A stretch of 5,030 bases of DNA from Taibaiella sp. GTDB taxonomy: Bacteria > Bacteroidota > Bacteroidia > Chitinophagales > Chitinophagaceae. The stretch covers positions 1 through 5,030 of the forward strand of contig JACFNS010000206.1 in the NCBI GenBank assembly GCA_019454705.1, written 5' to 3'. How positions within the stretch are numbered: position 1 is the stretch's first letter; every line of letters starts with the position of its first letter. The notes under the pieces were generated by a model. That model saw only the letters and a list, made by a program, of their open reading frames with translations. It was not told where the DNA came from and did not search any database. The translations under genes and the position numbers were made by a program. This document shows, piece after piece, positions 1 through 5,030 of the stretch.

Positions 1-7
1 CTGCCAT
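1..7 (-). CDS. Possible 5' end of a gene running off the left edge
   Basis: On the minus strand an ATG at 7-5 is followed by GCA and a G before the window ends, so a protein starting Met-Ala would run off the left edge. The leader is an A-rich stretch (GATAAAAA), like the leaders of other genes here, and the start lies 78 bp beyond the asnS stop on the same strand. The three plus-strand motor genes also start ATG-GCA. Only seven bases are visible, so the product cannot be named and the start may be chance. Confidence 0.3.
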
Positions 8-45
8 TTTTTATCTAATAGTTCTTTGTTTACTGATACATTATT

Positions 46-84
46 CTCCTCCCCATGTGTGTCCCAGCCACAGGTCGGGAGGGG
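46..84 (-). terminator. Stem-loop just downstream of asnS, possible terminator
   Basis: The arms CTCCTCCC (46-53) and GGGAGGGG (77-84) form an 8-bp, mostly G-C stem with one G-U-type pair. The 23-nt loop can fold further through TGTG (58-61) and CACA (69-72). The structure begins one base past the asnS stop codon. There is no T-run on the minus strand after the stem, so it is not a classical intrinsic terminator. It could instead protect the mRNA 3' end or partly terminate transcription. Confidence 0.35.
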
Positions 85-85
85 C

Positions 86-1519
86 CTAAAACTCAGCATT
101 GCCCGGTGTACGCGGGAAGGGTATTACATCACGTATATTGGTCATGCCGGTAACGAACAACACCATACGCTCAAAGCCCAGCCCGAAGCCTGCGTGTGGC
201 ACGGTACCAAAGCGGCGGGTGTCTAAGTACCAGTACATTTCTTCTACAGGTATATGCATCTCGCGCATGCGTTGCTCCAGTACTTCCAGGCGCTCTTCAC
301 GTTGCGAGCCACCTACAATCTCGCCGATGCCCGGTGCCAGTATATCCATAGCGGCTACGGTCTTGCCGTCATCGTTCATCCGCATGTAGAAGGCTTTGAT
401 GTCTTTAGGATAGTTGGTTACGATAACCGGTTTTTTAAAATGCTTCTCTACCAGGTAACGCTCATGCTCACTCTGCATATCTATACCCCAGCTCACATCA
501 TACTGAAACTGCTTCTTCTTGTAAGCTTTCGATTGCATCAGTATGTCTATCGCCTCGGTATAAGTGATGCGCTCAAATTTGTTGTTCAGCACAAACTCAA
601 GCTTATCTATCAAGCCCATTTCGCTGCGCTCGTTCTGCGGCTTTTGGCTTTCTTCGTTCTTCAGCCTTTCCGCCAAAAACTCCAGGTCTTCCCTGTTGTT
701 GTCCAGCGCATATTTGATAATGTACTTCAGCAGGTCTTCGGCCAGGTCTGCGTTATCGTGTATATCGTTGAAGGCTACCTCGGGTTCTATCATCCAGAAC
801 TCGGCCAGGTGGCGCGCGGTGTTACTGTTCTCTGCCCGGAATGTAGGTCCGAAGGTGTAGATTTCACCCAGCGCAGTTGCACCCAGTTCACCCTCCAGTT
901 GTCCGCTCACTGTCAGGTTAGTAGCACGGCCAAAGAAGTCTTCTTCAAAGTTGATACTGCCATCTTCTTTGCGTGGGGTATTGTCAAAAGGGAGGGTAGT
1001 TACCTTAAACATTTCACCCGCACCTTCTGCATCGCTGGCGGTAATGATGGGTGTATGCAGGTACACAAAGCCCCTGTCGTTGAAAAACTTGTGTATGGCG
1101 TATGCCAGTGTATGCCTTACGCGGAACACAGCGCTGAATGTATTGGTACGGAAACGCAGGTGCGCTATCTCGCGCAGGTACTCCAGGCTGGGCCTGTTCT
1201 TCAATTGCAGCGGGAATGCCTCGGGGTCGCAAGCGCCGTATAGCTCTACGGTATCGGCTTTTACTTCTACGGTCTGCCCTTTACCTAACGATGCTACCAC
1301 GGTACCATTGATATTAAGCGCAGCGCCTGTGGTAATGTTCTTCAGCAATTGTTCATCGGTGTTTTCAAAGTCTATCACCACTTGCAGGTTGCCCAGGCAA
1401 GAGCCATCATTCAGGGCTATAAACTGGTTGTTGCGGAACGAGCGTACCCATCCCTTTACATTTACTTTGTAGTCTGTTTCCCCGCTTTGCAGTATCTGCT
1501 TAATTTTTGTGCGTTTCAT
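86..1519 (-). CDS. asnS: Asparaginyl-tRNA synthetase (AsnRS)
   Basis: This cytoplasmic class IIb aminoacyl-tRNA synthetase (EC 6.1.1.22) charges tRNA-Asn with asparagine, using ATP and releasing AMP and pyrophosphate. Residues about 15-105 form the N-terminal OB-fold anticodon-binding domain ([20 protein letters not shown]), and the catalytic domain fills about 115-477. Motif 1 lies near 143-160 ([18 protein letters not shown]). Motif 2 is at about 222-247, with [10 protein letters not shown] including Arg228, then [12 protein letters not shown], which is typical of AsnRS rather than AspRS. Motif 3 is GLGFERMV at 446-453 with Arg451. The protein ends in the characteristic [16 protein letters not shown]. 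At 477 residues it is close to the E. coli enzyme (466) and looks intact. The ATG at 1519 puts the OB-fold at the expected distance from the N-terminus. It lies 30 bp after the TauE/SafE-like gene with no clear promoter between, so it is probably co-transcribed with ppa. Confidence 0.97.
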   Translation of the reverse strand: MKRTKIKQILQSGETDYKVNVKGWVRSFRNNQFIALNDGSCLGNLQVVIDFENTDEQLLKNITTGAALNINGTVVASLGKGQTVEVKADTVELYGACDPEAFPLQLKNRPSLEYLREIAHLRFRTNTFSAVFRVRHTLAYAIHKFFNDRGFVYLHTPIITASDAEGAGEMFKVTTLPFDNTPRKEDGSINFEEDFFGRATNLTVSGQLEGELGATALGEIYTFGPTFRAENSNTARHLAEFWMIEPEVAFNDIHDNADLAEDLLKYIIKYALDNNREDLEFLAERLKNEESQKPQNERSEMGLIDKLEFVLNNKFERITYTEAIDILMQSKAYKKKQFQYDVSWGIDMQSEHERYLVEKHFKKPVIVTNYPKDIKAFYMRMNDDGKTVAAMDILAPGIGEIVGGSQREERLEVLEQRMREMHIPVEEMYWYLDTRRFGTVPHAGFGLGFERMVLFVTGMTNIRDVIPFPRTPGNAEF

Positions 1520-1549
1520 ACTATATGCCCCTCAGGGCTTTATTATTCA

Positions 1550-1921
1550 TTATTTGTCGAAAAATAAATACTTAACCGCAATCACTATCATGAAGATGGC
1601 GAATATTTTTTTGACTATACTGGTATCCAGTCCCAGTACCACTTTACTGCCCAGGTATCCCCCTATTACAAAGGTGGCCGCCAGTATTAAGGCAATCTTC
1701 CAGTTTACCTGTCCTTCTTTGTAATAGTTGTAGGCACCTATAAATGCTACCGGCAACGACAGCATAGCCAGTGATGTACCCTGCGCCATCTTTTGCGATA
1801 GACCGAATATGATAACCAGTGCAGGAACTATTACCACGCCACCGCCTATACCTACCAGGCTGGACATGAATCCTGCTGCGAAGCCTATAACCAACAATGC
1901 GAGAAGATAACCCGTACTCAT
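1550..1921 (-). CDS. Half-length TauE/SafE (TSUP) family membrane protein
   Basis: This is a 123-residue, very hydrophobic inner-membrane protein. Its N-terminal region has the TSUP hallmark GIGGGVVIVPAL (24-35), followed by QGTSLAM (47-53), both typical of one TauE/SafE repeat. Hydrophobic segments lie at about 3-22, 27-40, 48-66, 74-97 and 103-120. Family members such as TauE usually have about 250 residues and two such repeats; this one has a single repeat, so a working unit would presumably need a dimer. Some TSUP proteins export sulfite, sulfoacetate or related organosulfur anions, but no substrate can be read from this sequence. The gene begins 12 bp after the ppa stop and ends 30 bp before asnS, which argues for an intact short gene rather than a fragment. 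No sulfur-metabolism gene is nearby. The family call is firm; the function is unknown. Confidence 0.85.
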   Translation of the reverse strand: MSTGYLLALLVIGFAAGFMSSLVGIGGGVVIVPALVIIFGLSQKMAQGTSLAMLSLPVAFIGAYNYYKEGQVNWKIALILAATFVIGGYLGSKVVLGLDTSIVKKIFAIFMIVIAVKYLFFDK

Positions 1922-1933
1922 ATATATGGTGTT

Positions 1934-2494
1934 TTAGTTCACTAATTCGCCATGGGCGGGCTCGCCAAACTTGGCCGTATAGTCGTTGATACTGTGCATC
2001 AGTATCTTTTTAGCCAGGCGTTGTCCCTCAAATTCCTCAATCTTCACCAGCTTGTTTTCCAGCTTTTTATACTCCTCAAAAAAGTGGCGCAGCTCGTCTA
2101 TAAAGTGTGAAGGTAACTCACTTATATCATTTATATGCGCTACGCTCATGTCATTGGCGCATACGGCTATCAGCTTGTCATCGGCCTCGCCCTGGTCCAG
2201 CATGCGCATCACGCCTATCACTTTGGCCTCTACCAGTGTCATAGGGTGCATAGTTATCTGCGATAGCACCAGTATATCCAGCGGGTCTTTATCGTCGCAA
2301 TAGGTACGGGGAATAAAACCATAGTTGGCCGGGTAATATACAGATGAGTATAATACACGGTCCAGTTTCAGCAATCCTGTTTCTTTGTCCAGCTCATACT
2401 TCGCCCTCGAGCCCTTGGGTATTTCAATAATCGCCGTCACCGTTTCAGGTACGTTTTCTCCATAACTCACTGAATGCCAGGGGTTGAAATTCAT
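1934..2494 (-). CDS. ppa: Family I inorganic pyrophosphatase
   Basis: This soluble cytoplasmic enzyme (EC 3.6.1.1) hydrolyses pyrophosphate to two phosphates using Mg2+, pulling forward reactions such as tRNA charging and nucleic acid synthesis. The active-site set of the family is complete, numbered from MNFNPWHS: Glu24, Lys32 and Glu34 in [11 protein letters not shown]; Arg46; Tyr54 and Tyr58 in YYPANYGF; Asp68, Asp70 and Asp73 in the signature DKDPLDI; Asp100, Asp105 and Lys107 in [10 protein letters not shown]; and a Tyr-Lys pair in [10 protein letters not shown]. These align with E. coli residues E20, K29, E31, R43, Y51, Y55, D65, D67, D70, D97, D102, K104, Y141 and K142. The length of 186 residues is close to the 176 of E. 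coli. I chose the ATG at 2494: the frame stays open to a TTG at 2518, but that TTG lies inside the predicted -7 box. It is the first gene of the likely ppa-TSUP-asnS operon. Confidence 0.96.
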   Translation of the reverse strand: MNFNPWHSVSYGENVPETVTAIIEIPKGSRAKYELDKETGLLKLDRVLYSSVYYPANYGFIPRTYCDDKDPLDILVLSQITMHPMTLVEAKVIGVMRMLDQGEADDKLIAVCANDMSVAHINDISELPSHFIDELRHFFEEYKKLENKLVKIEEFEGQRLAKKILMHSINDYTAKFGEPAHGELVN

Positions 2495-2515
2495 TTCTCT
2501 TTGTTTTTTAGACTG

Positions 2516-2523
2516 CAAAGGTA
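2516..2523 (-). promoter_or_regulatory. ppa promoter, Bacteroidota -7 box
   Basis: On the minus strand the sequence reads TACCTTTG, an exact match to the Bacteroidota sigma-ABfr -7 consensus TAnnTTTG, followed by CA. It sits 21 bp upstream of the ATG at 2494, which predicts a short leader of roughly 15 nt. No TTG-type -33 element is found at the usual 17-23 bp spacing (the sequence there reads TTAAACC), so the call rests on the -7 box and its position. Confidence 0.6.
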
Positions 2524-2618
2524 AATGTTAAAATCGCTATTCGGTTTAACTATGGAAGATAAAAAACAATACCTTGGCAAACATTTCGTTTGTTTTAAGG
2601 GTTATGCTGGATGGTTTC

Positions 2619-2640
2619 AGTGTCATGGGTATGTAACACT
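2619..2640. other. Bulged hairpin upstream of the exbB promoter
   Basis: AGTGT (2619-2623) pairs with ACACT (2636-2640), and CAT (2624-2626) pairs with ATG (2631-2633), leaving a GGGT loop and a 2-nt TA bulge: eight base pairs in all. It lies 34 bp upstream of the exbB -33 element and has no adjacent T-run. It could be a regulator binding site or chance; the sequence does not decide. Confidence 0.3.
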
Positions 2641-2674
2641 ACATTAACTTTATGAGAAAATTAAGAAACCTGAA

Positions 2675-2704
2675 TTGATATTTTGAGGCATCCGTATATC
2701 TTTG
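2675..2704 (+). promoter_or_regulatory. Promoter of the exbB-exbD-exbD operon (TTG-N19-TATCTTTG)
   Basis: A TTG at 2675-2677 is followed, after 19 bp, by TATCTTTG at 2697-2704, matching both halves of the Bacteroidota vegetative promoter (TTG, 17-23 bp, TAnnTTTG). Transcription would start near 2710, leaving a leader of about 58 nt before the exbB ATG. The -7 region is nearly identical to that of ppa (TATCTTTGCA against TACCTTTGCA). Confidence 0.75.
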
Positions 2705-2768
2705 CAAGCTATCGAATTCATATAGTATTAAATAGTAAACTAAACTAAAACTAGTAAAAACCAGAATT

Positions 2769-3602
2769 ATGGCAGAAGTAAAATCAGCCGCAAAACCACA
2801 AGGTGCACGTGCAGGACAGCCTAACAAATCAAGTGACCTGTTAAAGAACTTTTTGGTAATTGTTGTAATGATCGCATTAGCAGAGGCAATATTCCACCTG
2901 TATTTCGGCAGCAGCGCCAACTTCAGGGATGATGAACGACATGTGCCTGCTAACCTGTTGGGTACTATGTACCTGGGCGGCTGGGTTGTACCTATCCTGA
3001 TGTCAACAGCCCTGATATTGTTGTTCTTCGTATTTGAGCGTGCGATGACCGTTTTCAAAGCTAAGGGTAAGGTAAATGCTACTGAGTTCGTACGTAAGGT
3101 GCAATACCACCTGGCTAACAAAAACATTGACGCGGCTATGGCTGAGTGCGACAAGCAAGCAGGCAGCGTAGGTAACGTAATGAAAGCGGGCCTGATAAAG
3201 TACCGCGAAATGATTGACAACAAAGAACTGGAAACTGAGCAGAAGATAGCCAGCATCCAGAAGGAGATAGAAGAGGCTACAGCACTGGAAATGCCGGTGA
3301 TGGAAAAGAACATGGTGTTCCTGTCCACTATCGCTTCGGTAGCTACGCTGATAGGCCTGTTCGGTACGGTATTGGGTATGATACGCGCGTTCGCCGCGAT
3401 GTCTACCGGTGGTGCTCCTGATAGCGCTGCACTGGCGGCAGGTATCTCTGAGGCCCTGGTAAATACGGCCCTGGGTATCGGTACGTCGGCTATCGCTATT
3501 ATAGCTTACAACTTCTATACTACTATTATAGACAACATCACTTTCGGTATCAACGAGAGCGGTTTCACACTGACACAAAACTTTTACGCTAACTATAAGT
3601 AA
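2769..3602 (+). CDS. exbB: MotA/TolQ/ExbB family proton channel protein (ExbB)
   Basis: This inner-membrane protein forms the pentameric core of the Ton motor, which with ExbD converts proton flow into movement that TonB passes to outer-membrane receptors. It has 277 residues, more than E. coli ExbB (244). Hydrophobic segments lie at about 27-47 (an extra N-terminal helix), 72-93 (WVVPILMSTALILLFFVFER), 182-206 and 223-250. The cytoplasmic domain lies at about 95-180. The family signature is GLFGTVLGMI at 196-205, including Thr200, and the last helix carries ISEALVNTALG with Thr233, matching the channel threonines T148 and T181 of E. coli. The usual AIPA of that helix reads AIAI here. The ATG at 2769 is preceded by A-rich sequence without a Shine-Dalgarno. 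Two exbD genes follow on the same strand. TolQ is a less likely identity, since no tolA, tolB or pal is seen. A MotA role is unlikely because both partners are ExbD-like. Confidence 0.9.
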   Translation: MAEVKSAAKPQGARAGQPNKSSDLLKNFLVIVVMIALAEAIFHLYFGSSANFRDDERHVPANLLGTMYLGGWVVPILMSTALILLFFVFERAMTVFKAKGKVNATEFVRKVQYHLANKNIDAAMAECDKQAGSVGNVMKAGLIKYREMIDNKELETEQKIASIQKEIEEATALEMPVMEKNMVFLSTIASVATLIGLFGTVLGMIRAFAAMSTGGAPDSAALAAGISEALVNTALGIGTSAIAIIAYNFYTTIIDNITFGINESGFTLTQNFYANYK

Positions 3603-3697
3603 TAGTCAGCGTATTCATCAGTGTTTGTGATGAGGAAAGGTTGTGGAATTTTGCTGCAACGGTATCTTATTAATTGAACAGTGTAGAATTATAACAG
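3603..3697 (+). other. exbB-exbD intergenic spacer with hairpin
   Basis: This 95-bp gap is long for an operon spacer. It contains an inverted repeat, TCATCA (3615-3620) with TGATGA (3628-3633), a 6-bp stem with a 7-nt loop and no following T-run. It could be an mRNA processing or stability element that tunes exbB against exbD. A weak internal promoter is possible: TTG at 3625-3627, 18 bp, then GAATTTTG at 3646-3653, one mismatch from TAnnTTTG. Neither is certain. Confidence 0.3.
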
Positions 3698-4360
3698 ATG
3701 GCAAAACACCAAATGCCCAAGAAGAGTACGAATGTGGACATGACCGCTATGTGTGACGTAGCGTTCCTGCTGCTGACGTTCTTCATGCTGGCAACACAAT
3801 TCAAGCCGGATGAGCCGGTGACAGTGACCACTCCGAACTCAATATCGGAGATACCGCTGCCGGACGCCGATATCATGATGATTACTGTGGATCCGGATGG
3901 ACGTATTTTCTTCTCTATAGACGACCAGAAAGTGCGCAAGGACCTGATAGACAAGCTGGATGAGCAAAAAGGCCTGAACCTGACAGAAGCTGAAAAAACG
4001 AATTTCGTTATCGGGGCTTCTGTGGGTGTCCCTTTCAGCCAGTTGAAGTCTTACCTGGCTGCTGATGCGGACCAGCGTTCAAAAATGGACAAGCAGGCAC
4101 CCGGTATTCCTACAGATACCATAGTGACATCGGAAAGGCACGAACTGGCCCTCTGGATTAAAGAGGCCAGGTACTCCAACCCCAAACTGCGTATTACTAT
4201 CAAGGCTGACGCAAAAGCGCCTTACCCTGATATAAAGAAAGTAATAGGCACGCTGGAAGGCTGGAAGATATTCAAGTTCAACCTGATAACAGGATTGAAA
4301 GCAGTACCGCCGGGAACAGCAGCTTATGAAGAAGTGATGGGCGGTAAGAAAGAAGGATAA
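3698..4360 (+). CDS. exbD: ExbD/TolR family protein, first copy (enlarged)
   Basis: This single-span inner-membrane protein is the stator partner of ExbB. A short cytoplasmic tail of basic residues leads to VDMTAMCDVAFLLLTFFML. Asp20 in this helix (about 18-36) corresponds to the essential proton-carrying Asp25 of E. coli ExbD. The periplasmic part starts near residue 37. Strand-helix elements are seen at about 58-90 (ITVDPDGRIFFSIDDQ) and 148-200 (RITIKADAKAPYPDIKKVIGTLE), the latter matching the conserved ADK-x-PY core of the family. Between them, about 95-145, is an extra segment that makes the protein 220 residues against 141 in E. coli. It lies 95 bp after exbB and 31 bp before a second, different exbD. 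The ATG at 3698 puts the helix right after the N-terminal tail, as in the family. Confidence 0.9.
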   Translation: MAKHQMPKKSTNVDMTAMCDVAFLLLTFFMLATQFKPDEPVTVTTPNSISEIPLPDADIMMITVDPDGRIFFSIDDQKVRKDLIDKLDEQKGLNLTEAEKTNFVIGASVGVPFSQLKSYLAADADQRSKMDKQAPGIPTDTIVTSERHELALWIKEARYSNPKLRITIKADAKAPYPDIKKVIGTLEGWKIFKFNLITGLKAVPPGTAAYEEVMGGKKEG

Positions 4361-4391
4361 CAATATTTAAAAACAATAAAAGCTTAGTTCC

Positions 4392-4979
4392 ATGGCAGAA
4401 ATGGAAGTCGCCGATAAGGGCGGCAAGAAAGGCCCGGGGGTCAAGAAAGGTAAGAAGCTGTCCACGCGCGTGGATTTAACTCCGATGGTGGACTTAGGTT
4501 TTCTGTTGATAACATTCTTCATGTTGACGACAACGCTGAACAAGCCTAAGACCATGGAGATAAATATGCCTTATAAGGATGAGATCATTCCTGAAGAGGA
4601 CGAAACAAAAATCAAGGAAAGTACCGCCCTTACAGTATTGCTGAGCAAAAAGCACAGGATATACTATTACGAGGGCATGGCTACTGACCCGGAAACTCCG
4701 CCCGATGTGAAGATAACCGGCTTCAAACCTGAAAAAGGTATCAGGGATGTGATAATAGACAAGATGAAGAAAGTGGAAGACCTGAAGCGTGCCGGCCAGC
4801 TTACCGCTAAAGACAAAACAACGGTATTGATAAAACCCGATACGAACAGTACCTATGAAGACCTGGTAAACATGCTGGATGAAATGGCTATCAACGATGT
4901 ACGTGTATATGCCATAGTAGATATCACAGATGTAGACAGGGAATTCATACAGGCAACTGAACAGGCATCGGGCGAATAA
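4392..4979 (+). CDS. exbD: ExbD/TolR family protein, second copy
   Basis: This is a second single-span ExbD-like protein of 195 residues. A Lys/Gly-rich cytoplasmic tail (about 1-25, GGKKGPGVKKGKK) precedes RVDLTPMVDLGFLLITFFML, where Asp34 in the helix (about 32-49) is the expected proton-carrying aspartate. The VDLTPMVD motif is closer to the classical ExbD/TolR pattern than that of the first copy. The periplasmic domain has LTVLLSKKHRIYYYEG (about 80-95), a helical region near 114-135 (GIRDVIIDKMKKVEDLKRAG) and TVLIKPDTNSTYEDLVNMLDEM (about 144-165), the family's C-terminal fold. It begins 31 bp after the first exbD with no terminator between, so it belongs to the same transcript. The copies differ clearly in sequence, so they are paralogues with probably distinct roles in one motor rather than a recent duplication. 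Confidence 0.9.
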   Translation: MAEMEVADKGGKKGPGVKKGKKLSTRVDLTPMVDLGFLLITFFMLTTTLNKPKTMEINMPYKDEIIPEEDETKIKESTALTVLLSKKHRIYYYEGMATDPETPPDVKITGFKPEKGIRDVIIDKMKKVEDLKRAGQLTAKDKTTVLIKPDTNSTYEDLVNMLDEMAINDVRVYAIVDITDVDREFIQATEQASGE

Positions 4980-5030
4980 TGCCGGGCCTTGTTTATGGAA
5001 ATGATGTGTGTAAAGCATCTTATTAATTAA

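Larger units (their letters stand above)
2495..2768. other. Divergent intergenic region between ppa and exbB
   Basis: This 274-bp A/T-rich gap separates the two divergent transcription units. It holds the ppa -7 box, a bulged hairpin at 2619-2640, a short inverted repeat CAAAC/GTTTG at 2578-2592, and the exbB promoter at 2675-2704. The exbB leader after the promoter, about 55-60 nt, is very A-rich with repeated TAAAC units around 2735-2750 and no Shine-Dalgarno sequence. I see no convincing small ORF, tRNA or riboswitch fold in it. Confidence 0.7.

Noticed and set aside
254..1243. A long plus-strand open frame of 329 codons across asnS
   Set aside because: It is antisense to a clear, complete AsnRS, shows no recognisable domain and has Cys/Val/Leu-rich shadow composition, so it reflects the codon pattern of asnS.
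1527..1538. A small hairpin GCCC-CTCA-GGGC just before the asnS start
   Set aside because: The stem has only 4 bp with no extension or T-run, too weak to call an attenuator or terminator.
2578..2592. A short inverted repeat CAAAC-ATTTC-GTTTG
   Set aside because: Five base pairs in A/T-rich intergenic DNA is within chance; each arm is also one mismatch from a -7 box, with no gene start suitably placed.
2639..3328. A minus-strand open frame of 229 codons overlapping exbB and its promoter
   Set aside because: It runs antisense to well-supported exbB coding sequence and through its promoter; its Ser/Ile/Leu-rich translation resembles no family I know.
4964..4983. An inverted repeat GGCAT/ATGCC around the exbD2 stop codon
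   Set aside because: It is a 5-bp stem with a 10-nt loop and no T-run; it does not support a terminator, and the operon may continue.
4995..5030. An 11-codon reading frame ending exactly at the window edge
   Set aside because: It is too short, has no recognisable leader, and ending in TAA at the edge is readily explained by the A/T-rich sequence.

Overview
The window looks like ordinary chromosome of a member of the Bacteroidota, perhaps a Chitinophagaceae-type organism. Three things point there. The ATG starts lack clear Shine-Dalgarno sequences and have A/T-rich leaders. Two promoter elements match the Bacteroidota -7 consensus TAnnTTTG. The gene order exbB-exbD-exbD, with enlarged ExbD proteins and an ExbB with an extra N-terminal membrane helix, is familiar from that phylum. 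The genus-level guess is inference only.

Left half (about 1-2523, minus strand): three closely packed genes read right to left. They are a family I inorganic pyrophosphatase (ppa, 2494-1934), a half-length TauE/SafE-type membrane protein (1921-1550) and asparaginyl-tRNA synthetase (asnS, 1519-86). The gaps are 12 and 30 bp, and the only good promoter lies before ppa, so they probably form one transcript. A GC-rich stem-loop follows the asnS stop codon. An ATG-GCA at the left edge may start another minus-strand gene.

Centre (2495-2768): a 274-bp divergent intergenic region. It holds the ppa -7 box, a bulged hairpin of unknown role, and a near-consensus promoter (TTG-N19-TATCTTTG) for the plus-strand operon.

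Right half (2769-4979, plus strand): a MotA/TolQ/ExbB channel protein followed by two different ExbD/TolR proteins. Together they form a proton-driven inner-membrane motor that energises TonB-dependent outer-membrane transport. No tonB gene lies inside the window; one could follow beyond position 5030.

Functionally, pyrophosphatase removes the pyrophosphate released by aminoacyl-tRNA synthetases such as AsnRS, and the Ton motor uses the proton gradient to power nutrient uptake. I see no mobile element, CRISPR array, tRNA, rRNA or convincing undescribed system. The points worth a second look are small: the half-size transporter, the start site of ppa, the lineage-type ExbB/ExbD features and a few unexplained intergenic hairpins.
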